Shown: positions 32,617 to 45,555 of the stretch, one piece after another
Numbering within the stretch: position 1 is the stretch's first letter
How the letters are laid out: each line of letters opens with the position of its first letter
Translations under genes and position numbers: made by a program
Assembly (NCBI GenBank): GCA_038025085.1
Contig: CM076147.1
Location: forward strand, 42,554,766 to 42,618,765
DNA length: 64,000 nt
From: Tetragonia tetragonoides
Taxonomy: Eukaryota; Streptophyta; Magnoliopsida; Caryophyllales; Aizoaceae
Reading direction: 5' to 3'
The notes under the pieces: generated by a model
Seen by the model: only the letters and a program-made list of their open reading frames with translations
The model's database searches: none
What the model was told of the DNA's origin: nothing

Positions 32617-35600
32617 TCATCTATATTCTTGAAAGTTAACATGACCAGTTGCTTGTGCATGCTCCACAGCTTCCTACAAAATTGTCAAAAAAATAAAAAC
32701 ATAACGATGATTAGTTTTGCGGGAGACAATAATGGAAAAAGATAAGACTATTACACGTGAAGGCAAGAACAAGAGAACCGAGTAAGAAAGATCCCACCTT
32801 CTGCCCTTTGACACCAATTTGGCAGACTCCGCATCGCAAAGTGAAGTTGGCTGTGTTTGTAAATTTCCTCTGTCTGAAATCCAGCAGGACAAAATCAGAA
32901 CAGGTACATAAGCAATCTTAAAATTAGTTGCAAGCCAACAGGATAAAGATCGCCCATTTATGGGAAGAAGTAATCCGAAATTCTAGCATCATGAGAGTAG
33001 ATTATTGGTTATTAAGATAATCCTAACTCCTAAGCTATGTTGCTCACACTCTTTAACTCAAACTAGATACCCAGGCAGATCTGACCCTATAGCACCTAGA
33101 TATCATAATACTTGAACAGTTGAATGATTCATAATTTCGTCTCACTCCCAAAGCAGAAAAAAGTCTGATCATTGACCTCAATTCATGCAGATATTGTATG
33201 TGAATGATAAGAGCTAAGCCAAAGTAATTATAACACCACAATACATTACAATAGTTATCTTTGTTGACCTATCAACAGTTTAAAAAACCTAAACTTGAAC
33301 TGTCACACATGTCACAGTTGTCCAATTATATGTCCATGGCAATATGTAACACATAAGATGCTAAAGCTCAAAATAGGCAGCCAACATTTAGGTAGCATTC
33401 ATAAGGTTAATCCAGTTATTGTAAATTTTTTTGAATTTAAGAACAAATATTAGAACATTGGAACACAATCTTCCAGTATTCAGATAATTGCTGGTTGAGG
33501 CACCATTAGAAAATAGAAGATACAACAAAATGGCAGAATGTTTGATAAATCTCCCAAGAACGAACAGCAGAGATGACAGCAGATTATAGATTAAATTTCT
33601 CAACTACTTTCCCATTCAGTCAGATTATAGTCAAATATCTAGGCTTTTCTTCAGGGTGTACCCGTAATAACCTTTCACATTGTTAAGAGGTACAAAATCA
33701 TACATCTAACCCTCCCCAACCTTGTTTACCAAAAAATAAAAATAAAAAAACCTCGGACTTGTAAATTATATGATATGGTATTGTAGAAGATCCAGTAGTT
33801 CTTATAAGCACATGATTTGCTTCGTAGAAAGCCAATGGAAACCTTGCTAATAGGGTATAAAGTAGTTGGGTGTCCATCACTCGAAACAATGTCTTCTATT
33901 TCCACTCAGGTGAAGAAACAAGGACTAAAAGCCAATAAGACGCTGCAAGGGTTTACGCAATACCTGTGTTGCTCCTTAGTAAAATTTAGGGCGAGCCCCT
34001 CAATTGGTCCAATGGTTTTGTCACCGTGTACAGCAAATATTGTTTGATCAAACTCCTCTGGAGCTCCTTCAAAGGGAGACATCTGTTAGAAAACACATAC
34101 AATGTCAATCCTGTTACTGATGTCAGAATTACATCACGGTGTGAATCAAAACATCATGCTGCAGGATGCCTATGATGTTGGGAAAAGGCCCAATAGCACG
34201 GCAAACCTTTCTTCTTATTTTCTTCTCTCTTCCCTTCTCCTCCTTTCTCAACATCTTAGAAATCAAACAAAGTATAGAGGGTTAGGTGCTTACAGCTAAT
34301 GAGTCATAGTGAAGCCCATCGTATATAAGCATAACCCTTTCACTGAAGTTTCGGTCCTGTTTCAATAACCAAAAAGGCTAATAAGTTAGTTGATAGTTTG
34401 GCGAGAGATTCCAATGCACTTGCAAAAGTAAATCAAATATACTACCTGACCATACAAATCACATCGAGTTGTTTGGATGTCATACGCTGCTATTTCACGT
34501 CCATAATAATCAGCTAATATTGAAAGTTCAATAGCACCTATGTAATAGAATTTAGCACAAACAATTAAAATTTTGCCAAAAAGGTTCAATATTTAATAAA
34601 GCTACATTAAATAGCATCATAGCGGCAAAAAAACCATAGCAGGGGATTCTTTAATAGACATTACTAAGCATGTCAGAAGGGGGGGGGGGGAATGTCTTCT
34701 ATCCTTCCCTCTTTGCAGGAAACAAGAATCAATAATGCCCATTACAGTGTTCACAAATGATATTTATGATTAATGCCAAGGATCTAGTCATTTTTTAAAC
34801 AAATGATAATGGGACGAGAACCACGATTATTAGATCATGAGCCAAAGAACTTCCAAATTTCATAGCTGGAGTAGTTTCAGGTTAATCTAATAACCAAAAA
34901 GACGAGGCAAAGAAATTTCAAATTTCATAGCTAGAGTAGTTTCAATTTTGGCATTTACGCTTTTGCCATCCTGAGCCAAAAGATGCCATAGAAACAATGC
35001 CATACTTTGTTGGCTTTACTTCTAGTAAACTCAAATGGACCTCGCTTTTAAGTGTAAAACAGAAGCCATAGAAACAATATTACCAGAGAGGATAACAAGA
35101 CCTCTACAACTTTTGCAATATATGTCCATTATTAACACGCAAAGGAGTCAAAACACACCTCCCCACTTCTCTGAATCAAGAATCCATGAGCTATATTCTT
35201 CATTTGGTTTCCCAAGAAAAGCTTCAGAGTACTTCACAGGATCACTGCACACAGTTGCAGCTATAACCTTTCAAAATAAAAACGAGTGCTAAGGTTTCCA
35301 CTTTCCATTCATTAGGGAGGGGATGAAAGGTGGAAATAGACTGCATAATAAAATTTAACCTACTGACACTCTTTCTCCAAGCAAACAACTGGACATCATT
35401 ATGATACTTGTCAAAAGACAACAAAGATAATCTCATGATGCGTAAATAAATTCACAAACATGTTCTATTTTGGTAAACTATGCTAAACTATATTGACCCC
35501 CAGTCTAAGAACAGACACTTAGCAAATGAAAATTGTAAAATTGCTGCAGTAACCAAAAAACTGAAACAGCAAAAACATTGTCCTCTGTTAAGACATCAAT

Positions 35601-36275
35601 TTGCTGGCACTAGTTGTCTTCTAGTGTGTCAATGGGTATAGTTAGCTGTCCACATATATTTGATGTTGCATTATCTCGTCGTTTGTAATGGAGTGATACA
35701 CCACACTACATCTAATGATAATGTTCCGGAGGTCCCAGGTTCAGGGCTGCTGGAGGTTTTCCTGGTCGTTAGCTTCAAGGCCCATGGGGTAAGTGAGGCA
35801 AAGCTTAGATACCCATCTTATCTAAAAAAACAGTACATATAATGAAATCCATACAAACAGTAGAAATTAAATGAATAGCCGATCAGAAAGAACAAATTGA
35901 TTTAGCACAGTTCCAATGTTTCACATTCTGTGTGCTCTACTTCATCTCATGAACTTTAAATAACGAGCTAGAACCTTTAGCTAAAACGATAACAGACAAG
36001 ACCCATTCATAAAAAAAACTCAACAAGGGAAAGCTTCTTGCAACTTGTTGACTAGAGTAAAAGAGTAACCTGTCGTAATTCATGAGCTTTCTGTTTATCA
36101 TGATCCATCACATATCTGTGTATGGAAAAAAAAAAACAAAACATAAACACTTAGATGTAACATGTTGTTATTGAGAAAGAAAAACTAGTTGCTTATGGTC
36201 CAAAATTTACCCAACAGCATTAAATAGACAGCTATTGTCGGATGGGATAACACGCCTTACGATAATACCTTCCAT
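32617..36275 (-). CDS. OTU2: OTU-family deubiquitinase (OTU2/YOD1-like)
   Basis: Eight coding exons, all with GT-AG borders and matching phases: 36211-36275, 36070-36115, 35159-35267, 34446-34537, 34294-34356, 33964-34082, 32798-32873 and 32617-32673. They give 208 aa, the length I recall for Arabidopsis OTU2 (At1g50670). The catalytic triad region is intact: IPSDNSCLFNAV with Cys16 (Asp13 nearby) and YDGLHYD with His120. WGGAIELSILADYYGREIAA is the conserved OTU core. A C-terminal C2H2 finger (Cys179, Cys182, His195, His201) marks the Yod1/OTU1 subtype, which cleaves ubiquitin chains and in yeast and animals works with p97/Cdc48; plant partners are an inference. A further non-coding 5' exon is likely: a CTCTCC/GTAAGTTG donor lies near 37100 and an acceptor precedes 36297. 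SINE-like and other repeats lie in the introns. Confidence 0.93.
35622..35832 (+). mobile_element. Possible tRNA-related SINE in an OTU intron
   Basis: The segment has an A-box-like 'atagttagctgtccac', a B-box-like 'ggttcagggct' near 35738, and ends 'cttatctaaaaaaac'. No clear target-site duplication was seen, so this is a weak call. Confidence 0.3.
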
Positions 36276-37089
36276 ATTACAATTAACTGCAAACCTGAAA
36301 GCAAAGTAAAATCAGAATCAAGCATCAAACTCCATAATGAGTAGAGTTCATAATCAAATCCTCAACTGAGAAAAAAATCCCAATTATGTACTCACAAATC
36401 ACGATCACAACCATTATGCAGGAATATGATATCATGCACTGATAAACATTAATATCATGCAAACTTTATCCCTTAAAGACCACAACTAGAGTGCTTGGAC
36501 TGAAGATATAAACAAGAAACTCTAGCTGATAGTGGAAGGTTTTGATAGATGAAGAGTAAACCCCTCCCCCATAACACAAATAGATAAGGGGAGGGGAATG
36601 TAAAACTCTACACAAGAGTGAGACCAATCAAGCCCTTTTCTACATTTACATCAAGCCAATCGAAACAAAGGTCTGATAGTAATTGGTGAGCCCAACAAGA
36701 TTTCATCTTGCAGAAACAAAATTACCCAGAAACAACAGAAACAAACAATATCAGATAATCCATTTTGAAACCAGCTCACGAAATTCACTAACAATTACAA
36801 ACAACTACAATATTAAACCATAACCCTCAAACTTACCTTCAACAAGTAAGAATTACAAATGTTCCAATTCAAAGAAATTAACAAAAACCCAAAAGGAAAA
36901 TCAACAACCAGCAGAGAAAAGGTGGACACTTGCAAACAGAAACATAAGCTAAACATACAAGAAAAGTAGAATGAACAAGTCTTAGTCTTTAGATCCAGCA
37001 GCAAAAAAAAACCCAGAATTATATACCAAAATTTAAACAAGATACATATGAAATTGATGGAAACAAATGAAACAATAAGGCAAAATTAA

Positions 37090-37094
37090 CAACT

Positions 37095-37135
<41 letters not shown>

Positions 37136-37160
37136 CTAGTATGGTATCCAACCACTGATG
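37090..37160 (-). promoter_or_regulatory. Probable OTU first non-coding exon with a (CT)n tract
   Basis: On the minus strand a run of about 16 CT dinucleotides (37100-37130) is followed by a consensus donor GTAAGTTG (about 37092-37099). The next acceptor (tttcag) lies just upstream of the ATG exon near 36297. This predicts a leader intron of about 800 bases. Confidence 0.5.
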
Positions 37161-37449
37161 ATTTTCGTTTGTGTTGGGCAACTTTCTATCTCTCTTTCCT
37201 CTCGAAATTTTTGAGGTTGAACAACCAGCCAATTTTATTGGGGGGGTTTTTTATTTCAGCAAATATAGGTTGAGCTGTATAAGAATCATTGGCAATGATT
37301 ATGATTTTCAATCTGCTCTATTCTATATCTTCAATGAGAAAGAATTCCCGAATGTTACACCGTGTACATACACGCGTGTCATAGACGCGTTTTATTTATG
37401 CGGCTGACGTGGCGCACTTTAGTACAGATTTTGACTAGAACACAAGAAC
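37161..37449 (-). promoter_or_regulatory. OTU upstream region with CGCG and TGACGTGGC motifs
   Basis: It contains ACACGCGTGT (about 37371 and again at 37460) and GACGCGT, which are CGCG/CAMTA-type cores, and a TGACGTGGC bZIP-type site near 37404. No gene lies in the interval. Function is inferred from motif resemblance only. Confidence 0.35.
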
Positions 37450-39600
37450 AATACAATTCACACGCGTGTCCCCGAACTTAGATATCCCCATGTCTTTGAT
37501 GTTTGGCTCTTACATTAGTGTCTCGTAATACACCCTTCAAAACTTATCAGGGATCTGATAAACGACTCTGAGTGTCTTCCATTTCCTCTAGGGGTGCTCC
37601 ATGCGTTGTTGTGCGAAAATATTCACCTTCATTCAAGTGCCTCCCAAAAGCCCAAAAAACGTGGATATAGCCTTCTTTTTCGGCTTCCCGGGGCCCGGGT
37701 ATCATTTTTGCTAAAAACTCTCCGGGGGGTCTATCATGACCCTAGAGGGCCCTCAGAGCCCCGGGAGTGACATCCGGATCCCCGAACTTTAATATGCCCC
37801 ATGCTTTTGGTGTTTCGGCTCTTACACCAATGTCCCGTAAAACGCTCTTCCATGCCTTTAGGGACCGGATAACCGACCCCGAGGGCCTCTCATGTCCTCT
37901 AGGGGTGTTCTGTGCGATGTGGTGTTAAAATATCCACCTTCGCTCCGGGGCCTCTCGAAAGCCAAAAAATGTGGATTATTGCCTTGGTTTTCGGCTTTCC
38001 GGGCCCCGAGTGTCATTTTTGCCCAAATTTTCCGGGGGGTCTATCACGACTCTAAAGTACCCTCGGTGCCCCGGGAGGAACATCTAGATCCCCGAACTTC
38101 GACATCCTTCATGCTTTTGTTGTTCTGGCTCTTACACACGAGTGTCCCGGAAACGTCCTTTCAAGCCTATCAGAGACCGGATAAAGCGACTCTGAGGGTC
38201 TCTCATGTTCCCTAGGGTTGTTCCATGCGATGTGGAGTGAAAATATCCATCTTCGTTCCGGGACCTCCCGGAAGCCCGAAAAACGTAGATTAACCTTTGT
38301 TTTCGGCTTCCCGTGGCCTGACTGTCATTTTTGCCCAAACTTATTCGGGGGGTCTATCATAACCTTATAGTACCCTGGCTACCCCGGTAGGGACATCCGG
38401 ATCCCCGAACATCGATATCACCCATGTCTTTGGTGGTCTGGCTCTTACACTAGTGTCCCGTAAAACGCCCTTCTAAGCCTATTAGGGACCGAATAAATGA
38501 CCTCGAGGGTCTCTCATTTCCTCTAGTTGTGTTCCGTGCGTTGTTGTGCGAAAATATCCACCTTCGTTCCAGGGCCTCCCAGAAGCCCCAAAAACGTGGA
38601 TTATAGCCTTCGTTTTCGGCTTCCCGGGATCCTGGTGGCATTTTTGCCCAAAATTCTCCAAGGGGTGCATCATGACTCTAGAGTATCCTCGGTGCCCCGG
38701 AAGGGACATCCGGATCCTCGAGCTTTGATATCTCCCATGCCTTTGGTGTTCTACCTCTTACACCAATGTCCTGTAAAACGCTCTTCCAAGCTTATCAGGG
38801 GTCGGATTAAGCGACCCTGAGGGCCTCTCATATCCCCTAGTGGTGTTCCGTGCGTTGGAGTGTGAAAATATCCACCTTCGTTCCGGGGCCTCTCGAAAGC
38901 CCAAAAAACGTGGATTATATAGCCTTCGTTTTCGGATTCCCAGAGCCCGAGTGTCATTTTTGCCCAAAATTCTCCAAAGGGTCTATCATAACACTAAAGG
39001 ACCCTCAATGCCCCGGGATGGACATCTGGATCCCCGAACTTTGATATCCCCATGCTTTAGGTGTTTCGGCTCTTACACCAATGTGTCGTAAAATGCCTTT
39101 TTAAGGCTATCAGGGACTGGATAAGCGACCCGAGCGCTTCCTATGTCTCCTACAGAAGTTCCGTGCGATGTGGTGCGAAAATATACACCTTCATTCCGCA
39201 GCCTTCGGGAAGCCCAAAAAACGTGGATTATAGCCTTCGTTTTCGGCTTCCCCGGGCTCGGGTGTCATTTTTGCCCAAATTTTTACGATAGGTCTATCAT
39301 GACCCTAGACTACCCTCGGTGCCCCAGGTCGGACATCCGTATCCCCGAACTTCGATATCACCCATGCCTTTTGGTGTTCCAGCTCTTAGACCAGTGTCCC
39401 GTAAAACGCCCTTCCAAATCTATTAGGTACCAGATAAGCGACCCCGAGGGCTGTCCCCTAGGCGTGTTCTGGAGCCTTTATTTTCGACTTCTGGGGGCAT
39501 AGGTATCAGTTTGCCCAAACTTCTCCGGGAGATCTATTGTCACCCTAGAGGACCTTCATGCCTTGGGATAGTCATCTGGGTCCCCGGATCTGCTTTTACC
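37450..39600 (+). repeat. Array D of the ~320-bp repeat, plus orientation
   Basis: Six to seven units with landmarks 'cgtggattatagccttcgtttt' and 'tcatttttgcccaaa' repeating about every 305-330 bases (e.g. 38010, 38328, 38645, 38957, 39268). No interruption is seen. It begins immediately beyond the OTU upstream region. Confidence 0.88.
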
Positions 39601-39890
39601 CATAGGACATGGAAAATGGGCACTGGGACATGGGACATGGTACTTGCTGGGTGCTGGGACATGGGCCACCCATATTTTATTTCAATAAAATTTTGATGTG
39701 TTTAGTTTATTTCGATCAATTGTCTACAATGATAATCTTTGGTAAAAGAACTTTATAATAGAGTATTCTCAAGTTTGTTAATAAAAGGCTAATAATTGTT
39801 TTCGAAGCACTCGGTCAAATATAGATCAAAGTTTACAGTATGACTAATCATAATAAGTATTATGCAACAAACAATATCATTTAGGGGTAG
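39600..39890 (+). mobile_element. 3'-side module of the repeat-carrying element (copy D, truncated)
   Basis: 'gacatgggacatgg' motifs lead into an A/T-rich tract matching 21720-21960 inverted. Homology stops near 39880 at 'atgcaacaaac', before the Helitron-like CTAG terminus, so this copy has lost its end. Confidence 0.5.
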
Positions 39891-40990
39891 GTACTTCTAA
39901 CTTTTTATTGAGGCACCATACAAGCCAATAAATTGACTTTTTTTTTTGTCAAAGACTAATACGCGACCGGTGAATGACTATTACCATGACTTGAGGGCAT
40001 CCCTTCCCCAAATATTTTAAAATTTTCCCTAAATAAATTAAGTGTCGGATTGCGAATGAACGTCTCCAAATTTTATCACATTTAGCTAATATTGAATTGA
40101 GCTACATGAAAGATGGGATGTACTATTTATCCTTTCAGAAAAAAAAAGTCAGGACTCATTTCACCTTAAAAAAGAAAAAAGAGTCATGAACTTATTTCGT
40201 TTGGTATATTTATTTAAATAAATCCAAAGCATTTTTAATTTGATTTCAGAAGGAATATTCATAGCTTGCCCGTGTCACATCAATATTTTTACATTCAAAA
40301 CTTTGAAAAAGAAAACTATTTTGTGAGTACAGCATACAAGCATTGTGGAGTACTTAACTGCCTCATTACCTGTATTTGCATCTAAATTCCTTCAAAACAT
40401 GGTCGACAAGAGTATGAAATGGAGATAAGAGGGAAAAGAGAGAGTAGACCATACACAACAAACAGATTCCCACTGATCAAAAGTTGGGCATAGAATATGA
40501 ATTATGAAGTGGCCATAGGTAGAACAACGCCAACTTTAGCACAATTGGAAGTTTGGAACACAATGTACTCCAATCACACATGACAAAGCAACGTAGGGGC
40601 TTTGAGGGGCGTAAATTTTTATGTGGTCTTGGATGTATGTAATCCTTTTATTGTTTTTTTAGGCTTTATGCTTACTTAGGCCTAAAAAAACATTTTTGTT
40701 TACTTGGGAAGTTAGTAGTACATACTTCCGAGATTAGGATAGAATTGCTGCATGAAGGGAGATGTAAATTTAGAAGTACTAGCAAAGACAAGGTCTCAAT
40801 GGCATCATAGGGCTAAAATTATTGTCGGCAAAAATTTTTCCTCAGGGGAAGAGCATAATACACAGCCAATATGTCAATTCCCAAGCGGACTAAACATTTT
40901 AAAGCCCTTAAAACACACACAACAAAGCACCTTGACTATTGGAACCTTATTCAACTCTGCTGTGTTAGCAAGTACACGAACTCATGACAC
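39891..40990. other. Intergenic DNA downstream of RidA
   Basis: No gene found. A/T-rich with short homopolymers; the last part is likely RidA 3' UTR. Confidence 0.5.
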
Positions 40991-43900
40991 CTAAAGAGCA
41001 GCAATACACTCAATCTCAACCCTGGCATCCAGAGGCAATGCTGCGACCTGGTAGGTTGATCGAGATGGAGGTGTGGATGGGAAATCTGCAAGAACAAGAG
41101 TTGATTGTTATCAAGACTCGATCCATGAATATATGACATGTCTATAATGTGAAGCTGAGACCCGTAATAAAGAGATTGGTTAATACTCCGATATGACTAC
41201 TCACATTTGCCATATATCTCATTCACTTTCTTGAAGTCTTTTAAGTCTGCCAACCTGTATTAGAGAAAACAAGTAACTTGAAATTCATGATATTGAAACA
41301 AAAAGAGAAAAGAAACTCCTCTTCTACTTTCAAAGTTCAAGATCTAACTCCATGTACATACATAATGGTCGTTTTGACTACAGATGAATAGCTTGCACCA
41401 CCAGCTTTGAGTATTTCGCCCATGTTCTCCATAATCTGCAAAGTTAATAATTAAATCAGTGATCAATTAGTTTCTTGCCCAAAATATAATTAAACTTCAC
41501 TAAGTTAATAACTGTGCCTATGACGAAGCAGTGTATTCAGAAGTGCCAAAAGTCCCTCCCTCTCTTGTAACAAGTTAACAACGGCATAACCACCAAAACT
41601 TTTCAGGGAGATACAAAGTCCCTCACATCTAAACAGAACAACACCTTGAAGTGCTAACATGGATGGAGTAAAAAGCAAGCAGCAGACAACTTCTTTTTTT
41701 GAATAGGCAAGAAAGCGGGGCTCTTAAGCCCATTACATGGGGGGACGAGGGTGGCCCTAAAGCCCGTAGTAACGCACACCACCCTAAATTTGAAATTGAA
41801 GGCAATGAGCCTCAAACCCCCAACCTAGAGGTTGGAGGGATGAGAGCTCTACCAATTGAGCTCCCACTTTTTGCTCAACAACTGACAACTTCTAGGTAAG
41901 ACAACACCATGTGATGACCAGATTTATCTGCATGACAAATGGTCTTGGGAGTTGGGCAATTAGCCTGTGGTTACATCAGAAAGACTAGGAGGAAACCCCA
42001 TAATTCAGGCTAGAAGCATGCACAAATGTTAATTAAACAAACAAGCAACAACAAAGAAGAAACAAGAAAGGTCAATTAACCACCATTAGTTTGCACTATG
42101 CCCTTATCACTACTTGATAATGACAGTGCACTAACCACCCAGATGTGCATCCTTTGACACGGATATGGACACTTTAAAGCAGGTGGGAAAAACTGCAAAC
42201 TTTTACAAATATGGCCTAGTCCAAGCTCTAGAAATTGTACCCATGGCACATATATTTAGCAGATTGCATAGTAGAATAAGGTACAATGATTCTCCAAGCT
42301 CTCCCACTAAACAAAATGTCCATGACATCTTAATCCATTTAAAAAAGGAAGTTGCATCATCTTTACAGTAATTACTTGTAATAAATCAGTTAGTATTTGG
42401 TTGGCATTAGCAAATAGTGAACTTTCAGTCCTGACAAGGGGCAGATGTTAGCCTACTCCCACTAGTTTTGGCAGGTGGTATGCTAGTGATAGTTGATATG
42501 CGGTGGTACCTACTCACAAATGGCTGAGCACCAAACAATTAGCCAATGCATATGGTGTTTTACTTGGATAGGCCTCCAAGCAAACATGTTTTACTTGCAC
42601 ATAAGTAGGGGAATTCAGCCATTCACCAAGAAGCACAGGAGAATTAATCATTTGACAATTGGTCAACACTTACTAAAAACAAAAACCAGAACTTGAACAT
42701 ACTACATGACTACGGACTACCTTCTGTGTAGAAACTAGAACCCAAACAAAGCCCTATATTGAATACTTCATATTAGTAAAACATGTTGCTGAGAAAGTAA
42801 GTGAAAGTTGCCAAAAAAATTCACACACACCTGCTCAGTTTGATCCTCCACTCTATCTGATACGAACTTTCCAGTCTGCATTAAACATCAATATTTACAT
42901 CAGTGAGCACAATCTCCTATTTATCACAATGTGTAGTCACTAATCAAACATAAACTCAATTGTGAAATTAACAACCTCTGGAACCAGACCCAGAACACCG
43001 GATACAAAGAGCATGTTGTTGGCTTTGATGGCCTGAGAATACGGTCCCAGTGCTGCAGGAGCCTTGTCTGTCTGGACAGCCTGCTTTAGACCTACATTTG
43101 TAGCATCAATTACACACTTCAATTACATAGCATCATACATGGGAACCCGCTACCAATACTTTAATTAGCATGCAATCAATTTACTTTTCTCAAAGTAGCT
43201 CAAAGCCAAAGTAGCCCACATATGAGCTCAAATTCATCACATAAGCCAAATAATCATACCCTTTCACAACAATACCACTAATGTTCTTCCATCAAGTAAT
43301 AAAGGATGTATCTCATTGATTTCCTAATTCCTTGTGGGTTGGTTAAGGAGATGAAAAACAAATCATTTGCAAAAACAAACCATTACTCTCCCTTACTCTA
43401 CTAAACCCACTAGCATGAATAATTTCTGTTCAAAATTTAAAAAAAACGGACGTCTGTCCCATGTTGACTTATTAATGCCTTTGAGCATATTAGACCTTTC
43501 TTCACCAATGCACCCCTTTATAACCAAAGAATGTCCTGAACAAAGCATTATTCTTTTAACTTTCTTCACCAATGTAATGTCACAATGGAGAAGAGCAACC
43601 GAAATTAGATAATAGTTTGGCCAGCCGAGAACAACAATTAGGGTTTCTTTTTAACTTCATTTCAATTCAGACAAGTAATTGAAAAGCTTCAAACTTCCCC
43701 AATGCCCTAGCGGGTAAAAAAGATTGCTAGATATCATAGGCATAACACAATCGGCCACAAAAAATGAAACATAATAATTTTGATGAACTTTATGGGATGG
43801 GGAATATTTGAAAAGCTTTAAACTTCCACAATGCCCTAACTGGTGGGAAAAAAAAAATTGCATATTGCTTTCACATAATCAGGAATTCACAACCAACCAC

Positions 43901-44215
43901 AAATGACATAAACTATTTACTAATGGTTTCATATCATTCACAGTAACTAGTCCAACAGCAATAATACAATGTAAGATAATTGAATTAAACAAACAAAACC
44001 CAGAAAAGAGGAGAGTGAAAGAGATTACTAGCATCAGTAGAAATGGCGCAACAAGCGAAGGGCTTTGAGCGAGAGATAGAAGAAGAAGAGGATCGGTAAA
44101 GATTAGCGCCAGCAAATGAAACGCAACCAATACCAGCGACAATTGGGGCTTTAACACGAAGTGAACCCATGTCCATGGCTGGTAAATTGAAGCTCTTCAC
44201 TGCACACCACGCCAT
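40991..44215 (-). CDS. RIDA: RidA family enamine/imine deaminase, plastid-type
   Basis: Six exons with consistent phases: 44029-44215, 42976-43091, 42831-42875, 41362-41435, 41205-41254 and 40991-41085. They give 188 aa (187 recalled for Arabidopsis At3g20390). The first ~60 residues are Ser/Arg/Ala-rich with few acidic residues and read as a chloroplast transit peptide. The mature part has TDKAPAALGPYSQAI (residues 70-84), LFVSGVLGL, VEDQTEQ, the catalytic arginine motif SRSTYQV (Arg166), and ends in VEIECIAAL. RidA hydrolyses the reactive 2-aminoacrylate/imine intermediates of threonine dehydratase and other PLP enzymes, protecting branched-chain aminotransferase; in plants this acts in plastids. 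A SINE sits in intron 3. A (CT)n tract lies just upstream of the start (44231-44249). Confidence 0.93.
41695..41883 (-). mobile_element. tRNA-derived SINE in RidA intron 3
   Basis: On the minus strand it has a tRNA-like head with A box AGCTCAATTGGTAGAGC and B box GGTTTGAGGCTC, a body of about 100 bases, and an A-tail (41694-41700). The 10-bp duplication GACAACTTCT flanks it at 41685-41694 and 41884-41893. Head, tail and duplication together make this a secure SINE call. The integration lies well away from splice sites. Confidence 0.85.
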
Positions 44216-44600
44216 TGAATTTGAATTTGATTCTCTCTCTCTCTCTCTCGGGAATTTGGTAGCAAAAGAAGTATTTCTATCGCCTCAATTTCAAAGGTCG
44301 TATAAAAGAGCAAAAGGCCAGGGGGAGTGAAGCAGCTAGTGAATAATTGGCAACTACATTACCGCTTTTGGAGTTTATACTCCTAGAGCAAATTACGGTG
44401 ATTGCCCTTTAACCTTGTAGTCAAACCTGAGTTTTACTAGTAGGATTCTAACTCTAGTCATGTGTCCGAAAGCATCTAATAATTTCTTTGAGAATGATAC
44501 TTTTAAGTTTCGAGTTATCAATTTGCGGTGTATCAATATCAATGGTGGTGCTCGACTCTTAATGGTCATATATTCTTTTTAGAAGTAGCAACAACTCAAG
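44216..44600. promoter_or_regulatory. RidA upstream region
   Basis: It includes the (CT)n tract (44231-44249) and otherwise unremarkable A/T-rich DNA. No TATA box could be assigned with confidence. Confidence 0.35.
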
Positions 44601-44948
44601 TTCTCACTCAAGCAATTATTCACTAAATAGTCTTATAAGATTTAGTGGTTCTAATAGGAGTAGACATGTCCAATGTATAACTTTCATAGTGGAATTTTGA
44701 GAGTTTGGATAATTATTTTCCAAAAGTTCCACCTCCGATTTTAAGTATATTTTTAAGTTACGGAAAAAAGAATTATTTTTCACAGATTGTAGCTATTTAA
44801 TTTAATTTTTGATTAAAACAATATGCTGAAAAATAAAAAAAAAATATCAAAAAAATTATATATATATAGAAATCATTTCAAACAAAATTGGGAAAAATCA
44901 TGAGACATTCGGGCCCCAGAAAGTCAAAAAAAAATATCACACACGAAG
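44600..44948 (+). mobile_element. 5'-side spacer module of the repeat-carrying element (copy E)
   Basis: Direct match to 27290-27600 ('agtcttataagatttagtgg', 'tttccaaaagttccacct', 'aatttaatttttgattaaa'). It is broken by the hAT insertion that follows. Confidence 0.55.
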
Positions 44949-44956
44949 GCTATAAT

Positions 44957-45547
44957 TAGAGCTGTTCAAAAATATCCGAACCAGAGCATCCGATCCGAAA
45001 ACCCGAGCATCTGAGCTGAAATTATTCGAAAAAGCGGATATCTGAAATTTCGAATACCCGAAAAACGGATATCCGATATCCGAAATTTCGGATATGGGTT
45101 CGGATACCATTTTCCAAAAATTTTGGATATTCGGATATCCGAAAATATCTAAAAAAACTCAAAATTATCCAAAATATCCGAAAATTATCCGAAACTATCC
45201 GAATATCCAAAACTATCCGAAATATTTGGCTCACATTTTCAAAATATTAGGCACAAAATAGGATAAAAAAAAGAAAAAATATAAATATATTTCGGATAGT
45301 GGATATCCTACTATCCGAATCCGAAAATCGGATATCCAAAATTTCGGATACGGATAAAAAATAAAAAATATAAATATATTTCCGATAGCGAATATCCGAC
45401 TATCCGAATCCGAAATTTCGGGTATCCAAAAATCGGATATCCGAAATTTTGGATACGAGTTCGGATATCAAAATTTGGTATCCAAAATTTGGAATATCCG
45501 ATTTTTCGATACCCGAAAGTTCGGATACCCGCATATGAACACCCCTA
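44957..45547. mobile_element. Non-autonomous hAT element rich in ATCCGAA motifs
   Basis: 591 bases begin TAGAGCTGTTCA and end TGAACACCCCTA (inverted: TAGGGGTGTTCA). They are flanked by a perfect 8-bp duplication GCTATAAT (44949-44956 and 45548-45555). The 8-bp duplication and TAG(A/G)G(C/G)TGTTCA ends identify the hAT superfamily. The interior is a dense array of ATCCGAA/TTCGGAT motifs on both strands, which may be subterminal transposase-binding repeats. There is no transposase. The target is a unit of the ~320-bp repeat. Confidence 0.88.
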
Positions 45548-45555
45548 GCTATAAT

